Shown piece by piece: positions 21,413-33,479 of a stretch of DNA of 64,000 nt. The translations under genes and the position numbers were made by a program. This stretch comes from Geosiphon pyriformis. Taxonomy: Eukaryota > Glomeromycota > Glomeromycetes > Archaeosporales > Geosiphonaceae. Where the stretch lies: positions 859,237 through 923,236 of the forward strand of contig JAAOMT010000760.1 in the NCBI GenBank assembly GCA_016748015.1, written 5' to 3'. The notes below the pieces were generated by a model. The model saw only the letters and a list, made by a program, of their open reading frames with translations. It was not told the DNA's origin and did no database searches. Every line of letters starts with the position of its first letter. Positions within the stretch are counted from its first letter, which is position 1.

Positions 21413-23658
21413 CCAGTCTATAAAGTAGTGTCAATGTACAGAAATTTAACCCAAATTATGCTATGTTGAAAATTGCATTCAGAAGTACATTGATGAAACC
21501 TTGAGAGGACTATGTCAATGTCTTTTTTCACCATCTGAAACAGTGCATAATGAACTGAATGTCGCAGCAGTTTTATGCTTCTTACACATCACTAGTACAG
21601 GCCAGCAGGACAGAAAAGTTCAGACTATTGTGAGAATTGGCAGTCGAAAAAAATGTTTTAGTCATTTATATTTGTTTATGTGATCCTGAATTGAAGAACT
21701 ATCCAAATTGTTCGGACATTGCCACTGAATTCACTGGAAAGGCATATTTAGAAGCTTATTATTTTGTCTTTCTAGTGGCTTTGTTTTGCAAGTGTTCAGA
21801 GTTCATGAACATGCAACTTCAACTTCATGAAAAAATACTGAAGAAGACATGTGGCTGCATATTTGATATTTTTATCAATAACATTTGTAATGATATATTC
21901 AACTTGTAAAAAAGTCTTTAAGACAATATGAAAAGTGAGATGAAATTGAGGCTCAGCGATACCAGAGGATCTCAGATTAAGAACATTTGAAAAGAGGTAG
22001 CAGTTCAATATAAAAAACTTATAGTTACATTGAAGAAGCTAAACAAACATTTATTAAAAATGTTGTTGGCTTTTGATAAAGCCAGAGTGCTCACCAAAAA
22101 TGATAATTTCTGTAATTTGTGGAGGGCACTACAGGCTGTTCTGGGCTCGGGTGGTGGTTTTATGGCACTTTTTACAAACACTCTATCAAAAGTTTCAAAT
22201 TTCTTTTCTGCAAATTGTCATGATTTGTTCACCAAAATCAGCTCTGAAGGACAAAGGCTGTATAAACCATTTTATTTACTTAATGTGTTGAACTGCCACA
22301 TGTAAAAACCAGCAGTTGTTACAGTTTCAATGGCAATGAATCAAATTCGCTACATGGGCTGTCTTTATTGAGCAGATATTGCTGACCAAGTCATTGTAGA
22401 ATTTGCCACAGAGAAAATTCTTTGCAACAGTAAGAAAGCCAGAAACATATATGAAATAAAGCAAATTGTGGTTATCGAAAAAGTAACAGAAGCATTAGCA
22501 ATTTTTGGACTATGGCTTTATTTGGAAATCTCAAGCCTTTCACAACAAGCATCTGAGTTAGTCAGTAACTATATAAGAATCTTGTGCCATGTTGATGAGA
22601 CACGGGAATCTCTTGTCACTGCATGTCCAAGTGAACTAATGTTAACTGAGGCTACAAGCCATATAATGAACTGATCTGGAATTCTCATGCAAGTTTTGGG
22701 CCAATTAGTTAGCTCAATTAGGAATTACATTGTTGTTAATACAGGTAATCAGAGTGAATTTGTCAGTAGAATCCTGTGTCTTTTGGCAATTGACAAAGCA
22801 ATTCAGTCAAAACCCAAAGTCTGGAACATATATTTACAAACCATCACCATACAAAAATTTTTTGACGCACTTGTTGGTCAGGACTCTTGGAAAAAGCTTA
22901 GTTCAATTTTTACTATTCAAGCCAACAGTATAACACTTCGTGATAGCAAGATCAGGTTTAATTATTTCGCATACGTTGAGTTCACGCCTACAAGGCTAGA
23001 TCTTATCAAATTTTTCTTTCATGGTACAGCAGTTTTTTGTAAGCAAAATCAAAAAGAGGATATTATCATTCCAGTTGCCATGGTTTGAGATGATAAAACT
23101 CCAATCACAGAGGAGAACATGACATTTATTGGTATCCAAGTCAGGAATCGTAAAGCTGATGGTTCAACTGGTAACAAAGAGCAGCAAGAAGGAAGCAAAC
23201 AATCATTTAAATGACAAAAGATGGATAATATATTCAAACAAACAGCTCATTATATTGGCATTGATGACTGCAAACTTTTCTTTCTACCTTACCTTGGGAT
23301 TTAAATAAGTCTTGGAGTGATATCTGAAGATATTGAATACAATAACACTTTAGACATTGGAGTAAAAACATGAACAAAAGCCAAGAACAGAATAGAACAT
23401 TTGAGCATTTATAGACTCTCAAAAAATGTGTATGCATGTTTCAATGGTGCAGATAGTAACATAATAAAATTACTGTTGCACAAGTTGTTAATATCTTATG
23501 TTGACCCTGTTGAAAAAAAAAATGGCATTCTTTGGGATAGACATAATGCAAGTAATGAGTGAGTCCAACAGTACAAAGAAATTGTGAAGAATATGGAGTC
23601 TTTATGGTATAATGAAGGTATGTCAATGTATTGTTTGTTTTTTTGTCAGATTTACTAA
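21413..23658 (+). pseudogene. Crinkler/RHS-like P-loop ATPase with nuclease-like C-terminus, decayed
   Basis: From 21415 to a TAA near 23656 one frame (about 748 codons) holds without a frameshift, broken only by about a dozen nonsense codons (for example 21421, 21502, 21556, 21631, 21907, 22303, 22672, 23086). The N-terminus is cut off by the LTR of C. A P-loop-like site at 21601-21627 reads ASRTEKFRL where a GTGKS-type Walker A is expected. Then come VIYICLCDPELKNYPN, LGSGGGFMALFTNTLSKVSNF and YIRILCHVDETRESLV. A C-terminal part has EDIIIPVAMV (about 23056-23085) and GIQVRNRK (23131-23154), a plausible PD-(D/E)XK pair. The order resembles Crinkler/retrotransposon-hot-spot proteins abundant in fungi. 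The assignment is from memory of the family. Codon use is less AT-rich than the flanks. Confidence 0.5.
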
Positions 23659-24294
23659 TCTTCTCTTATGCTAAAAAGGTGAGAAAAAAAAATACAAAAG
23701 GGCATAAACAGTACAATAAGAATGGAACAATAGTTGTTATTGGTCTGATCTAATTTCTTACTGCCAAAAAACTATTATTGGATTGTGCAATAATAAAATC
23801 AATAAAGCTCATTTAATTTGTCCAAATATGATGTGAAAAAATTACAAGATAATAAAAATTAATATATAAGATTACCTATATATGAATAATAATAATTACA
23901 ACCATTTTACCAAATATGAAAAAGCAATTTATTTTTTGCAATTGTGGTTATTCAAAAAAAATCCCAAGAAAAAAAATTTGTTGAATTGCATAAGATATTT
24001 CAAGTTCACTTTAAATTTAAACAAAATATATTTTTAATCACTCAGCTAAAAACAATGAATAATAAAAAAATAACTACTAGTTAATATTTTAAAAATTAAT
24101 CATATTTATTTAAAAAATGTAAAAATTATTTAGTAACAAATATAATACTATGTATTTATAATAACATAAAACAAATGTTATAATAAAAAACAAATAATTA
24201 TTGCTATTGCTGTAAAAAATTTTCTTAAAAATTATACTAAAATTTATGGATTATCAAGTTTAATAAAAATATAAACTGATTATTTAATTGTTTA
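23659..24294. other. AT-rich spacer
   Basis: About 640 bp of A/T-rich DNA between the Crinkler-like pseudogene and the 3' end of LINE L2. No coding frame, terminal repeat or RNA gene is visible. Confidence 0.6.
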
Positions 24295-24430
24295 TTTTTT
24301 TTTATTAAGATTTAATAAGTATGGCCCAATTATTATTTAGTAAGTCAGAATAAACTAAGTGTTTCAGTGTTAAACATGATTTATGTACTTTCTACATATA
24401 ACCAGCTACTTAAGCCAGTTCAGACTATAT
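24295..24430 (-). repeat. LINE 3' UTR shared by L2, L3, N and P
   Basis: About 130 bp present at the left end of all four minus-strand LINEs: here, at 26672-26815, 28590-28725 and 57108-57228. Common pieces in element direction are TGGTTATATGTAGAAA, then TTAGTTT, then a terminal TTAATAAAAAA-type tail. A shared 3' end usually marks the recognition site for the LINE reverse transcriptase. Confidence 0.7.
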
Positions 24431-24474
24431 AATGCTAACAACTTACAAAAAAACTTGTTCAAGATAAACATCTT

Positions 24475-26531
24475 TTAAATTACATTAAACAAAGTGAGAC
24501 TACTAGGAACCAATCTAACAAGCCACTTAGCTGTTTTTATGGCACTAGACTTAATCTTAAGAGATTCAAATTTCCAGAATTCCATTAACTTACCAAACAC
24601 TTTATTATTTATTTCAACTAGAACTTTAAGATTACCAAACAAATTCATATTTTCCATGTTATATTCAGTTTTTAAGGCAATAATCTCTTTTTTTAACTTA
24701 TTAACAGACTTGCTAAAAGCACCTAAATGTACTATAAGCTTATTAAATTTGTTCTCAAACTTGTTGTTTGACATAAAATCACTCTTAATAAATTGTTCAA
24801 AAACCATTACCAATTTACCAACAGGTTTAACAATAAACTCAACTAATACAGAAAGCTTAGTCAAATCAGATTTCAGAGAAGACAACTAAGATAACACCAA
24901 AAAATTACCAGTAACAACTAAAAAAGATACAAAAGGTAACAGAGATAGAAACTCAGAAAAGCTCAAAAGAGCAAAAGTCTTAACATAAGACCTAAAGCCA
25001 ACAAAATATAGTGTAAACATCTTAGAAGTTTTAAGAAAAGAAGATAGAGACATCATACAACTCACCAATTTCTTGACACCTAAAACAGCATCAATAACCA
25101 GAAGTTTTTCACCAGATATGGCATTTTCTTAGTGTATCAATCTTGACTACAATAGCATTTAAATCCTCTTAAAAGCCAAATGTAATCAGAGCAAACTGGG
25201 AATAATGACCAGAATCAGGAAGATGAAAGATAAAACATGTCTAACCATCAATTTAAGAAATCATATCACTGATTTTAAAAGTAGTATAGCCAAAAAAAAA
25301 ATTAACTAACTTGGTCTTAAAAAACAAAATAGTCTTATTTTAATTTATCAAAAGAAGGATCCTAATACTATTTTTATTTACTAAAACTGACTAATGATTT
25401 AAAGCTAACACAATAGAATTCAGCTTTATAAAATAAATGATTACATATTGCCAAATGCCAGCAAACTTTAACACAACACAAGCAACTTTACTAAACACAT
25501 TAAGAGCTGTCTTAATATTAGCAACAAATACATCCAAAGGCACATCACACAGTACAACAACAGCAGAAGGGAAACCAAACTCAAAAACTACCAAAAACTT
25601 GGCAATTTTGAGAGTAGTTAAATGAACAGAGCTTGTGAGCTCAACCAAAAATGCAGCTTCCAAAGATACATAAAAAGCAAACTTCATATAAAAAAGATTT
25701 ATATTGTCTTTTAATACTGATTTTACACCCAAAAAACCATACACAAACTAAAAAACAGCCTTAATATAAGCCAATTTAATCTTGAAAGTAACATCAAGTA
25801 CCAAAATGAAGGCCACTTATTTAAAAAATCTTTAATGACTAGTAATAATTTCCTAAGCACCACCAAAAACAACACCAAAAACCAAAAAAGGGGATAAATC
25901 AGTTTTCATTTGATTAATCCAGTTCTTAAGAACAGATAACACTATAAAAAATAATTGCTTTGTTTCTAAAACTGGCAATGATCTGCTAAAGAATACCATA
26001 TTTAGCAATACAGCCAGTAGTTGATCTTGGCCCATCTTGAATGATGTGCCAGATAATACTACTGAAATTTTATCTAAAATCTCATTGAAAATCACAAAAA
26101 AATTCAGTATAACAATAATAAAAACAAGTGACTGCTTTTATTTTTTTTGAACTTTTGGTTTTTTTAATCATTTTTTTCAAAGAAAAGATGCTAGCAGCAC
26201 CAAGTGTTAAAGCTATAAAAGGAAAAACCAGCTTGTTAACTAGTTTGTTATTAAAAACTTTTGGGCTCTTAGTTGAAGTGAAGACAACACTAAGACTAAT
26301 TCAAGTGTGTTTCTTTAAAAAAACTTTGATTGGTAAAAAACCAGTCAAAGATAAAGAAAATACTTTAGCAGCTACTAAAAACAGCTTTTCATGATTACTA
26401 AATAAGAGAAAGATCTCTTAAACATTCTGTCTGATTGCTTCTACAACAGAAAAAACTCTTCTGGTTGAAATTTTATTAGATATCTTAGAAAAAATATCAA
26501 ATGCAGCTTTTTTACTCTTTGCTCTGGTCAT
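24475..26531 (-). pseudogene. LINE L2 ORF1 (MTRAKSKKA family)
   Basis: Starts at ATG 26531 (MTRAKSKKAAFD), a start recognised from many ORF1 proteins of mycorrhizal fungi. Order: a basic, formerly Ser/Pro-rich N-terminus; a first RNA-binding unit around 25740-25420 (GFLGVKSVLKDN, then LCDVPLDVFVANIKTALNVF); a second at about 25350-25200 (KLVNFFFGYTTFKISDMIS); a CFRCQEIG knuckle remnant near 25080; and a C-terminal helical region KLSVLVEFIVKPVGKLV. It closes at TAA 24475-24477, possibly a former Gln, since a short frame LNKFFCKLLAL continues. Many Pro/Ser codons have become Phe/Leu, and numerous stops are present. It would bind element RNA. Confidence 0.75.
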
Positions 26532-26671
26532 AATTATAAAATTAAGGAGACAAAAAGTTTTTTAGAATAATTTTGTTTATATTTTTACAAATAAAAAATA
26601 GAATTTTTTTTTTAAAAATTATAAATAAAAAAGTCATTATATTTTTTTATTAATTGTATAATTAATAATTA

Positions 26672-28525
26672 TTATTTTTTTTATTAAGATTTAATAAGAA
26701 TAGTTTAACCACTATTCAGAAATTAGAAACAAACTAAATATTCTAGTGCTAAATATAGTTCACACATTTTTTATATATAATCAGTTATTTAAACCAGTTT
26801 AGGCTATATTATATTGCTACAATAAAAGTAACTTACTTAAAGCTGATATTTTTTGAATTATATTAAATAATTAAATACTACAAGAGACTAATCCAATTCA
26901 CTACTCAGTTGTTTTTAAAAGATTAGTCTTATCACTATTAGACTTATGTGTTTAGAAAAACATCAAACTAGAAAATGTATTATTATTAATATCAATTGGA
27001 TAATTCAAGTCACCAGACATGTTAACATCCTCTATATAACACTTTTTTTTAGTAAAATTATTTCTCTTCCCAACTTATCAACAACTTTGCTAAAATAACT
27101 CAAATAAATCATAAGTTTATTAATCTTAAGGCTAAAAATACTGCTTAAAACCAAATTATCTTTAATAAACTGTTCAAAATAATAATCAAAGATTTAATAA
27201 GCTTAACAATTAATTTAACTAAAGTTGACAACTTGGTCATATTAAATTTTAAAGACACCAGCCAAGACAAAATCAAAAAATTATTTTTAATCTTAAAAAA
27301 AAAAAAAGTTACTAATAAAAAAAATTCAAAAAAGTCCAGAAGAGCAGACATCTTAACATAAAACTTCATATTTACAAAATATAGAGCAAATACTTTGGAA
27401 GTTTTGAGAGAAAAAAGTGAAAAAATTTTAGAGTTTATAGTTAAATGGCCCATTTCTTGACATCTAAAACTGTCTTAATATTAACAGCAAACACACCTAA
27501 TAACACATCACACAATATAACAGCAGCAAAAAAAACCAGACTCAGAAATTACCAAAGAGTTGGTAATTTTAAGAATAACAAGATAAATAGAACTTGTAAG
27601 TTCAACCAGAAATGCAGTATTCAGGGAGTTTTGAGAAGCAAACTCTATACAAAAAAGTTTTACATTGTTTTTAGAAACAGATTTTACACCCAAAAAACCA
27701 TGTACAAACTGAAAAACATCTTTAACATAAGCTAACTTAATCTTAAAAGTTGTACCAGACACTAAAATAGAGGCTATTCATCCAGTGAATTTTTAATAAC
27801 TAAAAATAGTTTCCCAAACATTACTAGTGGCAGCACCAAAAACTAACAAAGAGGATGATTTAGTTTCTATTTGGTCAGCCCAATTTTCAAGAACAAATAA
27901 CACTATAAAAGATAATTGCTTTGTTTCTAAAACCAGTAATAATCTGCTAAAAGACATCATATTTGGCAATACAGCCAATAATTGATTTTGGTCTATCTTG
28001 AATGACATGTCAAATAATACAACAAAGATCTTATTTAAGATTTCATTAGAAACCACAAAAGTGTTTGGTATAATAATAACAAAAACAAGTGACTGCTCTC
28101 ACTTTTTTGAATCTTTGGTCTTTTTAATCATATTTTTTGAAAAGGTGGTATTAGTAACATTAAATGTAAAAGCTATAAAGAAAAAAACCAGCTTGTTGAC
28201 TGGTTTATTATTAAAAACCTTTGGGCTCTTAATTGAAATAAAGGCAACACTAGAACTAACTTAAGTGTGTCTTTTTAAAAGAACTTTGACTAATAAAAAA
28301 CCAGCCAAAGATAAAAAAAATGCTTCAACAGCTACTAAAAGCAGCTTTTTACAATTACTGGGTAAAAAAAAGACTTCTAAAACGTTTTGTCTAGCTGTTT
28401 TTACAACAGAGAAAGCTTTTTTAGTTAAAATTTTATTAAATATCTCAAAAAAAATATTAAGTACAGCTTTTTTATTCTTTACTCTGATTATGATTATAAA
28501 ATTAAAAAGACAAAAAAAGAGATAA
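26672..28525 (-). mobile_element. LINE copy L3, ORF1 only with internal deletion
   Basis: Second ORF1-only copy, same orientation and roughly 110 bp to the right of L2's 5' end. Its leader (GATTATAAAATTAAAAAGAC in + reading) matches L2's and its 3' UTR is the shared one. Relative to L2 it lacks about 425 bp in the middle of ORF1. It is more decayed than L2. Confidence 0.65.
26830..28491 (-). pseudogene. LINE L3 ORF1, internally deleted
   Basis: The start codon at 28491-28489 is ATA where L2 has ATG. It is followed by the same RVKNKKA and NKPVNKLVFFF, DQNQLLAVLPNM, WADQIETKSSS, GFLGVKSVSKNNVKLF sequence as L2. At about 27466 the frame jumps from IKTVL directly to RCQEMGHLTI, losing the second RNA-binding unit present in L2. 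The C-terminal region KLSTLVKLIVKLIKSL (about 27240-27160) matches L2. Several stops and frameshifts are present. It is non-functional. Confidence 0.7.
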
Positions 28526-28734
28526 TTATTAAACTTAATAAAAATTTAATTATATATTATTAAGAAGGTAATAAATATAAAATAATTTTTTATTAATTTT
28601 TATTAATTGTATTTAGTAAGTGAAGTTCAATTACTATCTAATACATAAAACCAAACTAAGTAGTTTAAACTAAATGCGATTTATAAACTTATTACATATA
28701 ACTGGCTATTAAGACCAAACAAAGTAATATTACA

Positions 28735-31700
28735 CACCTATATAAATACACATATTATTATATAATCTTAAAAAAAACAGACACAGTTTGTGATAATCAA
28801 AACTGACAGCAAAAAACTCAACAATACTAAGCAATCTAATCACATTATCTGACAATATAGATATCACACTACAAAACAACTTCAATACCAAACCACTATT
28901 CTTAAATAAACCAGTTTTTTTTATATCTATTCTATACTTGAATTTTATCAGCCATATTTTAGCATAATGTAACTCTACTAAATGCTTTATGTAATTAATA
29001 ACAGCAGAGACAGTTTTTTTTTTAGCAAAAATTCCAATAGCTTTTATATACTAATCCCTTAACACAAATCTCTTATAAACTACTGTATACAGACTTATAT
29101 CTGAAAAATATTTAGAAAATGTCCACAAAATAATAAAAGAAGACAAATCACAAACTCCTGTTAAAGCAATCCAATACACAAACACTTCAACCAAAATTTT
29201 TTTTTAAATATTAACATCTCAAACACATATAAAAGCATGATCAGAGAACTCCACTTCATTATAAAGCAAATATAATACACCAAAATATCACTTATCATAC
29301 AATTTTTTCTTAACTACTATTAGTAGCCATTTATATATAGCTTTTATTAGATACATATACAGATTAGAAGACTTTCAACTAGTAAACTCAGAAAGCATAT
29401 GTAAATCAAAATGTTATATTCTTACAGTAGTAGTTCAATCTATATTTTTGATTAATACATTTAGAATCATATTATAACCAGGACCAGTTTCTTAATAAGT
29501 GTGACAAATAGATCTAAACAAATTTCTAATAAAATAATAAGCATTGCCTAATACAACAGTGTTTTTAGCAACCCAAAAACAGATTCGTATTTCCACTAAC
29601 AAAGAAAAAAAAAATAAACAGTCTTATCCACTATAGCATCAGTCTTTACATTATCAGACACTTCTGAATAACTTTTGGTTTTTACTCAACTTACTATAAG
29701 ATTCTTATTCCTAATCAAATTAACAATATGTTTTTTTTCTAACCAACAACAATTACAAAAGTCTGATACAGCAAACAACACATCAAACACATATGTATCA
29801 ATTACAGCTTGGCTGTTAAAGTGCAAAATTACCATGCAAGAAAATGGAATACACTTTAAGAACAGAGCAACAGTCTGTAATTCAGCCATAGTAGATAACA
29901 AAAGCCCATGTGCTCCAATTTCAATACCCATATCTATAGCAAAAAAATACACAGCTGTTTACTAGTTATATTAGCAAAGCCAGTATTTTTTAATAAATAA
30001 TCTGTATAAACATCAAATAAGTCAAACCAAATTTTATGCAAACCACTCCAAATTTTAGAAAACCTCTTGGATTCTAAAATGTTCAAGTTTAATAACTGAT
30101 TGGTTTTAACAAAATTACTTAACAAAAAAATTTTATAATGCAAAAATTTAGATATAAACTCAAACCAATAAAACACAGGGCCTCTAAGATTCAATCTTTT
30201 CTATCGACAAAAAGTCATCCAGTTCATTACAACATCTTTTTTATCAAAAAACCTATCATTAAAAGTGATTCTAAAACACTTCAAGAAATAAACAAAACCA
30301 AAATACAAAGTTTTTTCCACAATTATTGACATAGAAAAATTACCAGAACTACAAAAAGTATTGAGAAAATTGTTTATTAAAGACAGTTCATTGTCTAAAA
30401 AAATTTTTACTACTTTAGCCAAAAAATTGTTTATTAGACTAATATACAACTTGATAAAAAATTGCAAAAAATTTAGAAAAGCCCAGTTTATAATCTGCAA
30501 ATCCAAAAATCTATAATTAAACAGACACCTAAAAATGTCTAAAGTATTAGCAAAGGAGATCAAAGCAGTTACTTTTTCTTTGGACTGCACTTGCTTAAAT
30601 AATTTTTGATTATATAAAAAAAGATAATACAAAGTCTTATTAGAGAAATCACAGGACAAACAGACTTTAGATTTGAGGTTTTTTTTAATCATAACATCTT
30701 ACTTGTAGTACATATTTAATAAGACAAAATTGAACTAGATTTTATAACTGATTATGGACTACAAAACAGCTAACACCAAATAAGAAAACTGCTTATTTAT
30801 AATAGTCTTTCTAAGCACCACATTAACAAAAAACTGAATATCAAAATAAGTCTTGATTACACTAGACTTGAATAAACCTTCAGTCAACAAAAAAATCTCT
30901 AGATATCTATGTACTTTACTTTTCTTGACAATTAAAATTGGCTAATCACTAATACTTAAAAAAACAACTCTAACATTCTAATTAATAGAAATAGCTACTG
31001 TTTTTTTATTGTTAATTGAAATATTATTGATTCTAAAAAACTTACTAACAATGTTTAAAGTGTATTGTATAAACATCTGACTGCTTCTAACCCAAATAAT
31101 ATCATCAAAAAATACATCAACAGTAAAAAAAAAAGACATTCCATTACTGTTCTCAATTCTGCCAGTCTTTGTTACAAACTTAATATCAATTCAGTACTTG
31201 CACAAATGTTTTTGTTTTTTAACCTTATATAAAAATAGATCATAAAAAATTCTTTAAAAAAAGAGTAAAAAGACTTTACTTTGATCCAATCTATTATGCA
31301 CTCTATAATTATCTGAAAGACCAAAATTAGTTATGACTCTGTTAACCCTATTTTTATGTATGCTGTCAAAAAATCTGATAAATTTACTACATATTTTGAT
31401 CTACTACAAGCTAGCTCTCAAATAGTGCCAACTAACTAAATTATATGCTTTGTGCATATCCTACAGGACCAACTAGAGTTTTCTATTTTTCTTCAAAGCA
31501 TTTTCAACCACTGATCCAACAGCAAAAACAAGAAACTGAATAGATGTACTTTTTAAAACCAAAAAATTATCATCATGAAAAAACCAAACTTGCTATATAC
31601 AGACGAAATCCAATCAAACAGAATCTTAGAAAAAATTTTTCTGGCAGTTTTGATTAGAGTAATAAATTAAAGTATTTGTAAGAATCTTATTCCAATTATA

Positions 31701-33440
31701 AGGTTTAAGAATAATTAAAACCCAGACTTTTTTCCACAAAACAGACATATCACTAACAGACAAATACATATTTAATAATTCTAAAAGACATCCTGCTATC
31801 TTATTGCTACTATGCTTTCAAAGTTCATTAGAAATGCCAGACAAACCAGCAGTTTTGCTATCAGATAAACCACTAATTACTAAAAGCAATTCCTCCATAC
31901 TAATTTTTTTCATCATGTCAGAAAAAGCATTATCTTTTACATAATTTAACAATACATATTAGTAAATCCAAAAATCAAACAATGTCACAGACACAATCTG
32001 CTTTCTTATTTAACTTTTCATAATTACATTAACACTGAACTTTATCTTCTTTGGTTCCAAAACCAATTTACTATCTACTACCAAATAATTTAGAACCACT
32101 TTTTAAAAAAACTGATCTAAAATGCTTCTAATCATATCATTTTTATCAGAACTAAAATTTTTTATGTGTTTCTTAATTGCTTTCTTAATAAACATTTTTT
32201 CAGCCAATTTTGGCTTATATATCTTGAACCTTCTGTATATTTTATAAATTAATGAAAAATGTTTGATGATATCTATAAGTTTTTTACCATTTTGTATTAT
32301 GTTTGCAACTATAATAGCTTTATTCTTATTTAAAATTGACCATTTTTTAATAAGACAATCAAATCTAAGTATATTATTTAAGCCTAACTTTTTAACAATT
32401 TTGGCAATTAACAATTCCAACCCAAAAAACTTAGAAGACAGTCTGTTTTTTGAACACTGAAATTAACTGAACCAATGTCTTAAAAATATTTTATCAGCTG
32501 ACTTCACCATCATCTTTTTCAGTAGCATTTACATAACATTCAAATCATTACAAGTCTTAGTATTTAAAAACCTATTTCTTACTACCAAAAGCTTGATAAA
32601 AGAATATTTCTTAAATTGTATCTACTTGGCACCATTTGCATTCTTGATTTTAAACTTCTATTAATTTTTATAAGTTTGTTTACATAAGCCATTTAAATAA
32701 ACATTCAAGAGTCTACTCAAATCAATTAACACTAAAACAGTCTTGTAATTAGTGTCAAAAAATGTAGTTACTAAATCAACTACATAATAAACAACTGCTA
32801 ATAATAAGCTTTCACTGACAAAAATATAGTCTAAAACTTTATTAACACCTATCAAATTGCTTTAAGTTAAAGCTTTGACCAATAAATGTCTACCAAATAA
32901 GTTAACTAAACCCAAATCCAAAAAAAACTTGAAACTTGCACTTTTTTTAGACCTATTTTCATTGAAATTCTCATTTAAAACCACAAAATTACTAGAGTTA
33001 ACAGCTTTAGCAATAAAAAAATTGATTTCTAAAGCCTAATTAAACCTAGTTTTAGCAGAAACACCAGTATACAAATCCAAAATTGTGACTAAGAGCTTGT
33101 TTTTAAAAAAAAGCTGTATTAAAACAATATAACCAAAAATCTCTTTTATCTTAGAAATATAACAAACCATAAAATTGTTCATAATAATAACAACTCCAAT
33201 ACTAAAAAAACTTTTCTCAAACCAAATATAAAGATCCATACTCTCTTTAACTTATTTGCAATTTATGGCTTGACACTAGATCTCAACTTTGTTTCTGTTA
33301 CAAAAAAATTATAGTTCTTGAATTCACATACCAATGAACAATGTCTTCTTGCTTAACAGGAACATTAATATTTCTAACATTACAAGTAGCAAATTTTCAC
33401 ACCAAATTTGTTATTGAGAATAGAAATTTTTTGTACTCAA
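28735..33440 (-). pseudogene. LINE N ORF2: endonuclease, reverse transcriptase, RNase H
   Basis: Reading right to left. The APE-type endonuclease begins TCNVRNINVPVKQEDI near 33400 and continues with GVVIIMNNFM, VVLNENFNEN and LDYIFVSES (to about 32790). The reverse transcriptase occupies about 31900-31080: GLSGISNEL, LVSWHYL, then the catalytic box VFFDDIIWV with both Asp codons intact (31101-31106). The thumb/linker is at 30690-30200 (FLDLQIINW, LDNELSLINN). RNase H is at about 30060-29690 (VYTDYLL, STMAELQTVAL, LHFNSQAVIDTY). The end before the 3' UTR is at about 28735. Stops and frameshifts occur throughout. This domain order with an RNase H fits the jockey/I-like LINE groups. It would carry out target-primed reverse transcription. 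Confidence 0.8.
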
Positions 33441-33479
33441 ATTAAAATTATCTACTTTAGCCATTAGGCCCATAATTGT

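Larger units (their letters stand above)
24295..26560 (-). mobile_element. LINE copy L2, ORF1 only
   Basis: Minus-strand unit of about 2.3 kb: a short 5' leader (26532-26560), one ORF1, then a 3' UTR that ends in AATCTTAATAAAAAAAAA at about 24295. No endonuclease or reverse transcriptase remnant lies between ORF1 and the 3' end. The 3' UTR matches those of the ORF2-bearing LINEs N and P, including TGGTTATATGTAGAAA and the tail. The structure resembles a half-LINE that depends on a partner for mobility. Confidence 0.7.

Noticed and set aside
9038-23658. A reassigned stop codon (TGA read as Arg, or TAA/TAG as Gln)
   Set aside because: All three stop codons interrupt conserved domains, frameshifts and catalytic losses are also present, and proper terminal stops occur at expected ends. 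Decay explains it better than a variant code.
24494-30329. Open frames on the + strand opposite the minus-strand LINEs (for example 24494-24889, 27445-27735, 30138-30329)
   Set aside because: They mirror LINE coding sequence on the other strand, and their Lys/Asn/Thr-rich composition is the complement of Phe/Leu-rich decay. No independent motifs.
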